DNA of 64,000 nucleotides from assembly GCF_001552635.1 (NCBI RefSeq), contig NZ_BCRO01000054.1:1-64000 (forward strand), given 5' to 3'. This DNA is from Actinomadura hibisca NBRC 15177. Lineage in GTDB: Bacteria; Actinomycetota; Actinomycetes; Streptosporangiales; Streptosporangiaceae. The notes beneath the pieces were generated by a model, which was given only the letters and a program-made list of their open reading frames with translations, was not told where the DNA came from and searched no databases. The position numbers were made by a program, and so were the translations under genes. Shown piece after piece: positions 15,863 through 24,093 of the stretch (within the stretch, counting starts at the first letter, position 1; the number at the start of each line of letters is the position of its first letter).

Positions 15863-18800
15863 ATGATGACCATCCATAAAATCACCGCAGGTGACGGCTA
15901 CACCTACCTCACGCGGCAGGTCGCCGGCGGGGACGTGGCGAGGGAACGAGGTCAGGACGCCACGGCCTACTACACCGCGAAGGGGAATCCGGCCGGCTGG
16001 TGGATGGGCCAGGGCATCGACGAGCTCAACCTGGACGGCCAGGTGGTGACCGAGGAGCAGATGCGGGCCCTGTACGGGCTGGGCATGCACCCCGAAGCCG
16101 ACCGGCTCGTCGCCGACTACCTGGACGAGCACCTCAAGGCCGGGATGACCGACGCCCAGCGCTCCAAGCTCCAGACCGCGGCGATCCGGCACGCCACCCT
16201 CGGCCGCCGGTTCCCCGAGTACGCGCCGCTGGCCAAGTTCGCCAACCGCGTGGACGAGCGGCTGCGCGCGATCGAGGAGGAGATCGGGCGGGCGCCGACC
16301 TCGACCGACGTCAAGCGCATCCAGGCCGAGGAGTCCCGGCGCGTAAGGACGGCTGTGGCCGGTTTCGACGTCGTGTTCGCGCCGGTCAAGTCCGCGGCCC
16401 TGCTGTGGGCGTTGGACCCGCGTGGCGAGGTCCGCCTGGCCGTCCGCGACGCCCACGAGGCGGCCCGTGACGCCGCGATGGCGATGCTGGAGCAGCACGC
16501 CGCGCTCACCCGCACCGGCAGGGGCGGGCTCGCCCAGATCGAGACCCGCGGGCTGGTCGCCGCCGTCTTCGAGCACCGCGACAGCCGCGCCGGTGACCCG
16601 AATCTCCACACCCACGTCGCGATCTCGTCCAAGATCCAGGGCATCGATGGCAAATGGCGGTCGCTGGACGCCCGCGCTCTCTACCGCGCCACGGTGGCGG
16701 TCAGCGAGTTCTATAACACCCGGTTCGAGACCGAGCTGACCTCCCGGCTGCCGCTGCGGTTCACCACCCGCGCCGACACGCGGGACGGCAAGGAGCCGAT
16801 CCGGGAGATCGCCGGGATCCCCCTGTCGTGGATCGAGCACTTCAGCAGCCGCCGAACCGAGATCGAGGCCCGCTACGAGCAGCTGCTGCGCGAGTTCCGG
16901 CGCGAGCACGGCTACGACCCGAACATCAAGATCTGCCACCAGCTCGCCCGTCAGGCCAACCTCGACACCCGCGAGGGCAAGAAGGCCGCGCGCTCGCTGG
17001 AGGAGATGCGCACCGACTGGGAGCACTCCTTCACCACCGCGTTCGGAAAAAACGCGGTCGAGGAGCTGTTCAAGGTCGTCGACGACACCAAGCTCACGAC
17101 CTTCACCCAGCGGCTCAAGGAGACCGCCGGCCGCGTCCTTGGTATCGCCGCGGCCCCCGAGCCGCAGCAGGAACAGGAGTTTCAGTGGCGGACGCTGCCC
17201 GACTACGCCGATCTCGTCGTCGGCCGCGTCGGCATGGAACGCTCCACCTGGACGGTGTGGAACCTGCGTGCCGAAGCCGAGCGGATCGCCCGCCAGGAGC
17301 TGGAACTGACCTCGCCCGCCCAGCACGAACAGATGGTGAACGAGCTCGTCGCCCTGACCCTCTCCCCTGACCGGGTGGTGCGCGTCGACCAGCCGTCCGT
17401 GGTGCCCGAGCCCGCCTCGCTACGCCGCTCGGACGGCACCTCGGTGTTCGTCGAGCACGCCGGCGCCCGGTTCACCAGCCGTGCCGTTCTGGACGCCGAA
17501 GACCGCCTGGTCGCCGCCGCCCGCACCGCTACCGCAGTCGGGTTGGCCGGCCCTCAGGTGACCACCGCGCTGGAGGGGTTCGACGCCCAGCTTGCTCCGC
17601 TGGGGCTGCGGTTGGACGCCGGGCAGCGGCAGCTGGTCACCACGTTCGCGACCGACAACCGGCTGATCGTCGTCGGCCTCGGACCGGCGGGCGCCGGGAA
17701 GACCACCGCGATGCGCGCCTACGCGCACGTCACCGCCCAAGCCGGTCAGCGGATCCTGCCGCTGGCGACCTCCGCCGCGGCCGCCGAAGTCCTCGGCCGG
17801 GAGCTGGGCATGAAGGCCGACAACCTCCACAAAATGATCACCGAATACACCTCCGGCCGGTACGCGACCGAGCTCAACGCCGGGCAGCGGGTGCCGGTCT
17901 GGGCGCGCATGTACGCCCTCAGCCCTGGAGATGTGATCCTGCTGGACGAGGCGGGGATGGCGGGCAGCTACATGCTCGACCAGCTCGTCAAGATCGCCCG
18001 GCGGCGCGGCGCGGTCATCCGACTGCTCGGCGACCACCGGCAGCTCGGCGCGGTCGAATCCGGCGGCGCGCTGCGGCTGATCGCCCACGAGACCGGAGCC
18101 GTGGAGCTGTCCACCCTCTACCGGTTCACCAATCCAGATGAAGCAGACGCCACGCTGAAAGTCCGGGTCGGGGACTCCTCGGGCCTGGACTTCTACTTCG
18201 CCGATGGCCGTGTTCGCGCCGGTTCGAAGACCGCGATGGTCGAGGCCGCCTACGACGGGTGGAAGGCCGACATGCTCGCCGGCAAGACCACCATGATGGC
18301 CGCCGCGACCAACGCCAACGTGGTCGATCTGTCCGCCCAAGCTCGCCGCGACCGTGTCGAGGCCGGCCAGGTCGAAGCCGACGGCGTCGCCCTGCACGAC
18401 GGGAACATCGCCGGGAAGGGCGACTGGATCGTCACCCGCCACAACGATCGCAAGCTCCGCACCGGCCGCGGGGACTGGGTGAAGAACGGCGACGCCTGGA
18501 CCGTCATCCGGCGCCACGACGACGGCTCGCTCACGGTCAAGCACATGACCCACCGCGGCACGATCACGTTGCCCGCCGACTACGTCGGCAAGGAAGTCGA
18601 GCTGCTGTACGCGAGCACGACCAACCGGGAGCAGGGATCGACCGTCGACACCGCGCACCCGCTGATCACCCCGGACATGGTTCGCGAGAACTTCTACGTC
18701 ATCTCCACCCGCGCTCGCGAGCGCACCACCCTCTACATCGTCACCCATGAACTCCTGGCCTTCGACCCCGACGACCGGCTCGACCGGGTCCGCCACGACG

Positions 18801-20956
18801 CCCGCCAGTACGCCGCCCGCGAGATCCTGGAGAACATCCTGTCCCGCGAAGGCAACGAGTTGTCGGCCACCGAAAGCCTCCGCCAGGCCGCCGACGACGC
18901 GGTCTCCCTCGCCACCCTCGCCCCTCGCCACGACTACGGCAGCGAGCTGATCGCCACCGACTTCTACACCGACCTGGCCCGCCAGACGCTGCCGCGCCCG
19001 CTCGCCGACGCCCTCACCGGCTGTGAGAGCTGGCCCCAGGCCGTCGCCGCCCTCACCGCCGCCGAACACGCGGGGTGGCCAGCGGTGCACCTGCTCAACC
19101 GGGTCGCCCGGGACGGTGAACTCCTCACCACCCAAACCCCGGGACAACTTCTGGCGTGGAGGATCAACGACTTCATCACCGACCGGCCGGCGCCCGCACC
19201 GCTGGCCCGGCCGACCGCCGACGACACCCGCCGCTACGCCGACCTGCTCTCCGGGCTGCCCGGAGCGTCCGGCCTCGACCCCGCCGCCGCGGCCAAGGCA
19301 CCCGCGATCCTGGGCGGCGCCGGTGCGCCGTCCCGCGCCGGCTTCACCTCCTCCGACGATCTCGCCGACTTCGCCCACGCCGCCGCCGACGCGCTGCGTC
19401 TGCCCACCGAGCAGGTCACCGGGCACCGGGCCTGGCCCCACCTGGCGGCGAGCCTGGCCGCCGCGCACCGCAGCGGCCGCAGCATCCCCGAACTCCTCGG
19501 TCCCCTCGCCACCCAGACGCTCAGCCCTTCCGCCGCCACCGACCCCGGCGCTGTTCCCGATCGGGTGACGGTCCTGTCCAGGAACGTGCGCCGGCTACTC
19601 CGCGCCGACCCTGCTACCGGCCCGATCACAATGCCCCACCAGCTCAAGCACACCGTCACCGCGACCGCCGCGCTCGGCCACGACACCACGCACCAGCTCC
19701 GATCCGAGCCCGCCTGGGCAGCACTGGACGCGGCGCTCCGCCGCGCCGAACGCTCCGGCCACGACCCGATCACCATGCTCAAGACCGTCGCGCAAGCCCG
19801 CGAATACCAGACCGCAGAACGCCCCGCGCAGGCGCTGGCGTGGCGCCTCAACCGGTACCTGTCCACCCAGCCCGACCAGCCAACCGCCGCTCCTGGAACC
19901 GACTGGCGGCTCCTGGCCTGGACGATGAAGGGCCTGGAAGAACGAGGCGTCGACCTCACCCAGCTGCTGTCCGACGCCCAGCCGCGTACGCTGACCGACG
20001 CCATGGCCGCCGCGTGGCGCGTCGGAGTCGAACAGCGGTCCGCACACGATCTCGCGGCGGCCCCGTTGCCGTGGATCAGCCGCCACGACGTCTTCGCTGG
20101 CCGCGAGCACGAGCTGACGCCGTTCTTCCACGGCCTCGACACCGCCATCAGCGCGCGGGTCCGCTCCCTCACCGCCACCGTTCTCGACGGTCGGCCGGCC
20201 TGGTCGGTGCCTCTCGGCACCGCCCCCGAGAACGAAGCCCAGCGTGCCGAATGGGAGCGGCACGTCGCGATCGTCGCCGCCTACCGCGATCAGGCCAAGG
20301 TCGTCACCGACGACGCTCGCCAGATCCTCGGCCCCTACGCCGAAGCTGGGCGGCACGACCACACCGCCTACTGGCACGCCGTCGACTCCATCCTCACTGC
20401 CCGCCGCCTGGCGGGCTTCGCACCTGAGGAGCCGCAGAGCAGCGATGAGCGGGCCCGCGCCCAAGTCGCCACCGACCTGTATCTCGCGCTACCCGCCGAC
20501 GAACGCGCCATTGTCCAAGATGCCGTGACCGAAAGGCGCGGCACCCTGTGGTTCGGCGGACGCATCGGCCTGGACGACACCTCCGTCATCCACCTCGCCA
20601 ACACCCGCGACCTCCAAAACGTGCTCGCCGAACGCGGCCACCTCGACAGGCCCGAGCGCGAACACACCCAACGAACCGCCCAGCCGCCCGCGCAGCAGCC
20701 CGTCGAGGTCGAGACCGCTGACACCCGGCAGCGGGCCCGGCAAGCCACTGAGCGGACCGCGCGGATGGAGGCCGCCCGCCTCAACGACCTGCGCAGCAAG
20801 AACCGACGGGCGCGCCAGCAGCCGCAGCGCGTCCAGACCCAACGCACTCAGACCCAGCGCACTCAAGCCCAGCAGACGCAGACACCGCAGGCCACGCCGA
20901 CGGTGCAGCCGCAATCGCAGCAAGAGCAGCGGCAGCAACGCCGGTTCAGGCACTGA
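15863..20956 (+). CDS. MobF-family relaxase/helicase (TrwC/TraA-like, 1697 aa)
   Basis: Nicks oriT, stays bound to the 5' end and unwinds the transferred strand. N-terminus MMTIHKITAGDGYTYLTRQV is the TrwC relaxase start with its catalytic-tyrosine region; the metal-binding three-His motif is HRDSRAGDPNLHTHV near residue 237. The helicase part has Walker A GPAGAGKTTAMRA (about 609) and Walker B VILLDEAGMAGS (about 690), and later UvrD-like motifs. The C-terminal 50 residues are a Gln/Thr repeat (QRTQTQRTQAQQTQT). Start is one of two adjacent ATGs (15863 or 15866); ribosome site weak. A frame extension upstream to 15416 has no relaxase character. Confidence 0.95.
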   Translation: MMTIHKITAGDGYTYLTRQVAGGDVARERGQDATAYYTAKGNPAGWWMGQGIDELNLDGQVVTEEQMRALYGLGMHPEADRLVADYLDEHLKAGMTDAQRSKLQTAAIRHATLGRRFPEYAPLAKFANRVDERLRAIEEEIGRAPTSTDVKRIQAEESRRVRTAVAGFDVVFAPVKSAALLWALDPRGEVRLAVRDAHEAARDAAMAMLEQHAALTRTGRGGLAQIETRGLVAAVFEHRDSRAGDPNLHTHVAISSKIQGIDGKWRSLDARALYRATVAVSEFYNTRFETELTSRLPLRFTTRADTRDGKEPIREIAGIPLSWIEHFSSRRTEIEARYEQLLREFRREHGYDPNIKICHQLARQANLDTREGKKAARSLEEMRTDWEHSFTTAFGKNAVEELFKVVDDTKLTTFTQRLKETAGRVLGIAAAPEPQQEQEFQWRTLPDYADLVVGRVGMERSTWTVWNLRAEAERIARQELELTSPAQHEQMVNELVALTLSPDRVVRVDQPSVVPEPASLRRSDGTSVFVEHAGARFTSRAVLDAEDRLVAAARTATAVGLAGPQVTTALEGFDAQLAPLGLRLDAGQRQLVTTFATDNRLIVVGLGPAGAGKTTAMRAYAHVTAQAGQRILPLATSAAAAEVLGRELGMKADNLHKMITEYTSGRYATELNAGQRVPVWARMYALSPGDVILLDEAGMAGSYMLDQLVKIARRRGAVIRLLGDHRQLGAVESGGALRLIAHETGAVELSTLYRFTNPDEADATLKVRVGDSSGLDFYFADGRVRAGSKTAMVEAAYDGWKADMLAGKTTMMAAATNANVVDLSAQARRDRVEAGQVEADGVALHDGNIAGKGDWIVTRHNDRKLRTGRGDWVKNGDAWTVIRRHDDGSLTVKHMTHRGTITLPADYVGKEVELLYASTTNREQGSTVDTAHPLITPDMVRENFYVISTRARERTTLYIVTHELLAFDPDDRLDRVRHDARQYAAREILENILSREGNELSATESLRQAADDAVSLATLAPRHDYGSELIATDFYTDLARQTLPRPLADALTGCESWPQAVAALTAAEHAGWPAVHLLNRVARDGELLTTQTPGQLLAWRINDFITDRPAPAPLARPTADDTRRYADLLSGLPGASGLDPAAAAKAPAILGGAGAPSRAGFTSSDDLADFAHAAADALRLPTEQVTGHRAWPHLAASLAAAHRSGRSIPELLGPLATQTLSPSAATDPGAVPDRVTVLSRNVRRLLRADPATGPITMPHQLKHTVTATAALGHDTTHQLRSEPAWAALDAALRRAERSGHDPITMLKTVAQAREYQTAERPAQALAWRLNRYLSTQPDQPTAAPGTDWRLLAWTMKGLEERGVDLTQLLSDAQPRTLTDAMAAAWRVGVEQRSAHDLAAAPLPWISRHDVFAGREHELTPFFHGLDTAISARVRSLTATVLDGRPAWSVPLGTAPENEAQRAEWERHVAIVAAYRDQAKVVTDDARQILGPYAEAGRHDHTAYWHAVDSILTARRLAGFAPEEPQSSDERARAQVATDLYLALPADERAIVQDAVTERRGTLWFGGRIGLDDTSVIHLANTRDLQNVLAERGHLDRPEREHTQRTAQPPAQQPVEVETADTRQRARQATERTARMEAARLNDLRSKNRRARQQPQRVQTQRTQTQRTQAQQTQTPQATPTVQPQSQQEQRQQRRFRH

Positions 20957-20969
20957 CCTGGCTGACCGC

Positions 20970-21113
20970 ATGTCCTATAGCTACCAGCGGACCGGAACCT
21001 GCCGAACCTGCGACTGGACGAACAGCTACTTCTGCCAGAAGCGGCACCACGAGGACCACGACTTCATCCCGGCACCTTCTCCCACCCAGCCTGGTCCCGC
21101 CGCCGGGTCATGA
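20970..21113 (+). CDS. Small zinc-finger-like ORF (47 aa)
   Basis: Starts MSYSYQRTGTCRTCDWTNSY 13 bases after the relaxase stop, with CxxC, a third Cys (FCQ) and a His-rich run (KRHHEDHD). Pro-rich end. Likely co-transcribed with the relaxase. Coding status is supported by composition and position only. Confidence 0.4.
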   Translation: MSYSYQRTGTCRTCDWTNSYFCQKRHHEDHDFIPAPSPTQPGPAAGS

Positions 21114-21820
21114 ACCCAGAGGCGGGCAGGTAGGCCGAGAGTCTCCAGTCCCTCGCTCACATACAGGGCCTCCGCTGCGCTACCTGCTGTGGCTTGAAAG
21201 ACCTCACCTGTGGTCCGTGTCGCGCACCCTAGGTCATTGAGGCACATCAAAGCCGTCGGTCGTGACCGCGCTCGCAGTGATCCGGAGGCACCGCGAAGTA
21301 TGCGGGAACCTGCATCGCGAGGCGACCGGGACTCCTCGAACCCGCCTTCGAACCGCCCAACCTCGACCGTGCCTGGCCGTCCGGCTGCGCCCGGCCGGAT
21401 GCTGGAGCGACCTTCCGACGAACAGATCTCCGCGCTACGGACGGTCGACGTGACCGGCGTCTGCCAGCAGCAGGCCGCCGCTTGGGCCGAGGTGTCGCTG
21501 CCGGGGATGAAGATCGAGGGTCCAGCAGAGCCGAGCCGCTCTGGCCGCCGCGATCGACGCCTGCTGCCGAATCCGGAGTGACGCGCGGCAAGGTGACGGA
21601 CATGGCTCCGTGCGCTGGGTCATGCGGCTGCTGAACGTCCGCAACGACCACCCGGAACGGGCCTGGTGGTTCTGCCGATCACCAATCGCGGGATCCGCGG
21701 GCCGCTTCACCGGCCGTCCGCTTGGCGCGGCGAGTATCACCCGAAACCACGATCGCAGGGTCTGGCGGACATCGAGTCCGTCCTTGGCAGAGGGCCTTGC
21801 CCTCCCGGGCGGACCCAGAT
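21114..21820. other. No intact gene; decayed coding remnants
   Basis: A plus-strand fragment ending CCGLKDLTCGPCRAP (stop at about 21231) looks like the end of a Cys-rich protein but has no start (TAG just upstream). Its DLTCG codons repeat 14 bases present at 189-202. Further along, pieces such as LLNVRNDHPERAWWF look coding for short stretches in changing frames. Read as eroded accessory DNA. Confidence 0.4.
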
Positions 21821-21825
21821 TGCGC

Positions 21826-22018
21826 CGACCTGACGGGACGCAACCCGGCTCTCGCTGCGCTCGCCCCGGACAGGTCCAGAGATCTTTTCCCTACGGGAAA
21901 ACATCTTGGCCCGGCCCAGACCGCCAGGCTGACGTCCCGTTGGCGGTCGACGCAGGTGTTCTCTCCGCCGGGAGGGCCGACCCTCTGCTCTCCCCAACGT
22001 CTGGAAAGGATCACACCG
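21826..22018 (+). promoter_or_regulatory. Structured leader G with AAGATC-type hairpin
   Basis: Hairpin 21876-21909: CCAGAGATCTTTTCCC with GGGAAAACATCTTGG, again with the C-C mismatch. Outer pairing ACGGGACG (21833) with CGTCCCGT (21933), extended by CGACC/GGTCG. Contains GGCTCTCGCTGCGCTCGCC at 21847, almost identical to leader D. Ends in GGAAAGGA before ATG 22019. Confidence 0.5.
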
Positions 22019-22078
22019 ATGATTGCTTTTGTCCTGCACGTGCCGCTTCAGGCGGCTACGGGGCGGTGGGCCACATGA
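22019..22078 (+). CDS. 19-aa leader peptide ORF
   Basis: MIAFVLHVPLQAATGRWAT, read from a strong ribosome site (GGAAAGGA) right after leader G and stopping at TGA 22076-22078, which overlaps the ATG of the next gene (ATGA). The next gene has no ribosome site of its own, so it is probably translated only by coupling through this peptide. Confidence 0.5.
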   Translation: MIAFVLHVPLQAATGRWAT

Positions 22079-22299
22079 CCGTCCAAGAATATCGGCTTTA
22101 CGAAGTAAGTTGCGATTTTTGCGTCCAGATCCACGAAACCCAGACCACCTACGACACCGTCGAAAGCGCCCGCGCCGACGCCATCGCCGACGGGTGGGAC
22201 GTCCACGACTCCAATGAGGCACGCTGTCCCCGGTGCAAGCGGGCCGAACACACCGATTCCGCCGCCACAGTCATAGTGAGCAGGCCGCAGTATGCCTGA
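22075..22299 (+). CDS. Zinc-ribbon protein (74 aa)
   Basis: MTVQEYRLYEVSCDFCVQIH has CxxC and DSNEARCPRCKRAEH a second CxxC, a standard two-knuckle zinc ribbon. Overlaps the leader peptide stop by 4 bases and the next gene by 8. Ribbon proteins of this size on phages and ICEs often bind nucleic acid; role unknown. Confidence 0.65.
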   Translation: MTVQEYRLYEVSCDFCVQIHETQTTYDTVESARADAIADGWDVHDSNEARCPRCKRAEHTDSAATVIVSRPQYA

Positions 22300-22525
22300 C
22301 CAGACCTTGCGCGACGAACACCAGCAGACTGCCCAGTCAGCCGCCGACACGATCGAGGCCGCGCTTCGGCGCTGGCGCGGTAACGGCGCCGGTAGCTCGG
22401 TGACTTCCTACGTCGCCCATTCGGTTGATCATCGGTGGGAGCGGCCCCGGATCGTGGTCGGTTTGAACGTCGATGAGGCCCTCGCGCTGGCCGCCATTCT
22501 CACCGCCCAGCTCCACCAACCCTGA
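22292..22525 (+). CDS. Small hypothetical protein (77 aa), coupled
   Basis: ATG overlaps the preceding gene. MPDQTLRDEHQQTAQSAADT, a helical N-terminus, then a two-strand segment (ERPRIVVGLNVDEALALA). Unknown. Coupled to the zinc-ribbon gene. Confidence 0.55.
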   Translation: MPDQTLRDEHQQTAQSAADTIEAALRRWRGNGAGSSVTSYVAHSVDHRWERPRIVVGLNVDEALALAAILTAQLHQP

Positions 22526-22544
22526 TCATCAAGGAGCAGCACTC

Positions 22545-23135
22545 TTGCCCGAACCCAGCACCGCCGAAAGCGCCGCCAGCTCACCCCAGCCAACCAGTCC
22601 TTCGCGCTGGATCGACATCGGCGCACCGATCGTCCGCAAGTACGGCACCCTCTGCATCGACGAAGCCATCCACGGACTGAGCTGGCTGCCCTTCTCCCCC
22701 ACCACGTCCTCGCGCCTCGGCTTCTTCGACAAAACCGCGATCAAAACGCTGATCGTCGGGTTCAAGCTCCCCCAGGTGACCCACCTAGCCGCGCGGGTCA
22801 CCGTCCCGCCCCTCTTCTCCTACCAGGACGAGATCGCGGTATTCGGCGTCGAAGCCCGCTACGCCAACGGCACCTGCCGGATCTACGCCGCCGACACCGG
22901 CGCCGACGTCATCGTCCTCGGCGACCGCTTCACCCCGAACCCCGAATGGAACGTTCCCCTCACCAAGGAGTCCCCAATGGAACTGTCTTACCTGCCTGAA
23001 CTGCCCGCCGGCTGGGACTGGGGCGACCTCGGCGAGACCTTGATCTGCCCCTGCGACGACGCCCATGAGATCGAGCTCGACGGCCGCTGCCCGGTCGGCC
23101 ACGTCTCGCCGCTGCGCGCGATGGGGCTGGTCTGA
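22545..23135 (+). CDS. Hypothetical protein (196 aa)
   Basis: TTG start behind AAGGAG. Globular N-terminal domain (WIDIGAPIVRKYGTLCIDEA; VTHLAARVTVPPLFSYQDEI; a beta-rich DVIVLGDRFTP) and a C-terminal segment with CPCDD and CPVGH that could bind zinc. Ends TGATG with the next gene. Family unknown. Confidence 0.55.
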   Translation: MPEPSTAESAASSPQPTSPSRWIDIGAPIVRKYGTLCIDEAIHGLSWLPFSPTTSSRLGFFDKTAIKTLIVGFKLPQVTHLAARVTVPPLFSYQDEIAVFGVEARYANGTCRIYAADTGADVIVLGDRFTPNPEWNVPLTKESPMELSYLPELPAGWDWGDLGETLICPCDDAHEIELDGRCPVGHVSPLRAMGLV

Positions 23136-23422
23136 TGCCCGGCTACCGCGTCACCATGGCGATCGAGGAGAACGCCAATGATCCACGCCAAGCCGCCGAA
23201 GAGGCCCGCAACGATCTCCAAGCGCTCGGCCCGCGCATCAACCGGTTCACCGTGACCGACCTGCACACAGGAGTGGAGACCCTCGTCCACTTCGACGGCC
23301 CGAGCCGGGCCGGGAGCACCCGTTCGACGGGCGGGCGCGGCAGGAGGGCCAGTGAATGGGCATCTGCCTCCGAAACGGTTCGCCGATCTGTACCCGGTCG
23401 GCACGACAATGGTCGCCAATGA
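23135..23422 (+). CDS. Small hypothetical protein (95 aa), coupled
   Basis: ATG overlaps the previous TGA. Reads MPGYRVTMAIEENANDPRQA, with RFTVTDLHTGVETLVHFDG, a small alpha/beta domain; the last 40 residues are basic and low-complexity. Last gene of the plus-strand accessory block before a terminator. Confidence 0.5.
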   Translation: MPGYRVTMAIEENANDPRQAAEEARNDLQALGPRINRFTVTDLHTGVETLVHFDGPSRAGSTRSTGGRGRRASEWASASETVRRSVPGRHDNGRQ

Positions 23423-23454
23423 GACCTGCGCCAAAAGCTTCATCTATCCGACGC

Positions 23455-23503
23455 ACTTATCCTTTTCCGGCAGCCTCTTGGAGGCTGCCGGAAAAGGATA
23501 AGT
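23455..23503. terminator. Perfect 23-bp inverted repeat, bidirectional terminator
   Basis: 23455-23477 (starting ACTTATCCTTTTCCGG) is the exact reverse complement of 23481-23503 around TTG. It lies between convergent genes, so a two-way terminator is the simplest reading. It also marks a sharp fall in GC on its right, so it may equally be the border of an inserted cargo block. Confidence 0.7.
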
Positions 23504-23541
23504 AGAGACATTGATGCAATAACTCGCAACAAAAGCGTCAT

Positions 23542-24093
23542 TCAGGGAAATATTTGCTCTACGATCAAATTTGCATTGCCTGGAAAATCATCAGGGAAAA
23601 GGGGATTATCAACTTGACGCGAAAGCAAATCATTCAGACAATTAACTATACTTCCTCGATAATGCCATACTTTAAATCTATTGGCTATCACCACCGTCCA
23701 GAGAGCCGGGTCTCGATTTGTGAGCCACATGCAATAGTCGCCGTTTACAGTAATACCCCAAGGGAACAATCCATTTACTTTTGGATATACAGAAAATGGG
23801 CCACCCCATTCGACAGGGATCACGTCATGCGCAGGGATACAGACACTGAGCTCCTTTGGCTGCCATGATCTTGGTATGTTCAACATTCGATCATTCCAGG
23901 CAGCGTCGCTAAAACAAGGATGGAAGACAGTCAAGAATTCATTGAAGACCAATTCCGGATAGCGCTCGGTCAGTGCTATATAATCCCGAGGAAATTTCAG
24001 TCCGTACTCTTGTCCCAATTCATTCCAGTCAGCAGCAGGCGCTTCCCGTAGTGGCGGACCAATCAATTGTTCAAGCTGTGCAAGGGTCGTCAT
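23542..24093 (-). CDS. SUKH (SMI1/KNR4-type) immunity protein (183 aa)
   Basis: Start MTTLAQLEQLIGPPLREAPA, chosen for the strong AGGAGGG ribosome site; it overlaps the toxin stop by 23 bases, so toxin and antidote are translationally coupled. The SMI1/KNR4 signature is clear: N-terminal helix, LGQEYGLKFPRDYIALTERYP, then WGGPFSVYPKVNGLFPWG with TNGDYCMWL-like strand (VNGDYCMWLTNRDPALW). SUKH proteins bind and block nuclease toxins in polymorphic-toxin loci, normally in the cytosol. GC is clearly lower than the element average, a sign of separate acquisition. Confidence 0.85.
   Translation of the reverse strand: MTTLAQLEQLIGPPLREAPAADWNELGQEYGLKFPRDYIALTERYPELVFNEFLTVFHPCFSDAAWNDRMLNIPRSWQPKELSVCIPAHDVIPVEWGGPFSVYPKVNGLFPWGITVNGDYCMWLTNRDPALWTVVIANRFKVWHYRGSIVNCLNDLLSRQVDNPLFPDDFPGNANLIVEQIFP

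Noticed and set aside
21205..21581. 123-codon ORF on plus strand
   Set aside because: Arg/Ser/Pro-rich, no start signal and no similarity pattern.
10378..22018. Known riboswitch class (B12, TPP, c-di-GMP and others)
   Set aside because: None of the characteristic conserved cores was seen in the leaders, though this was judged by eye.
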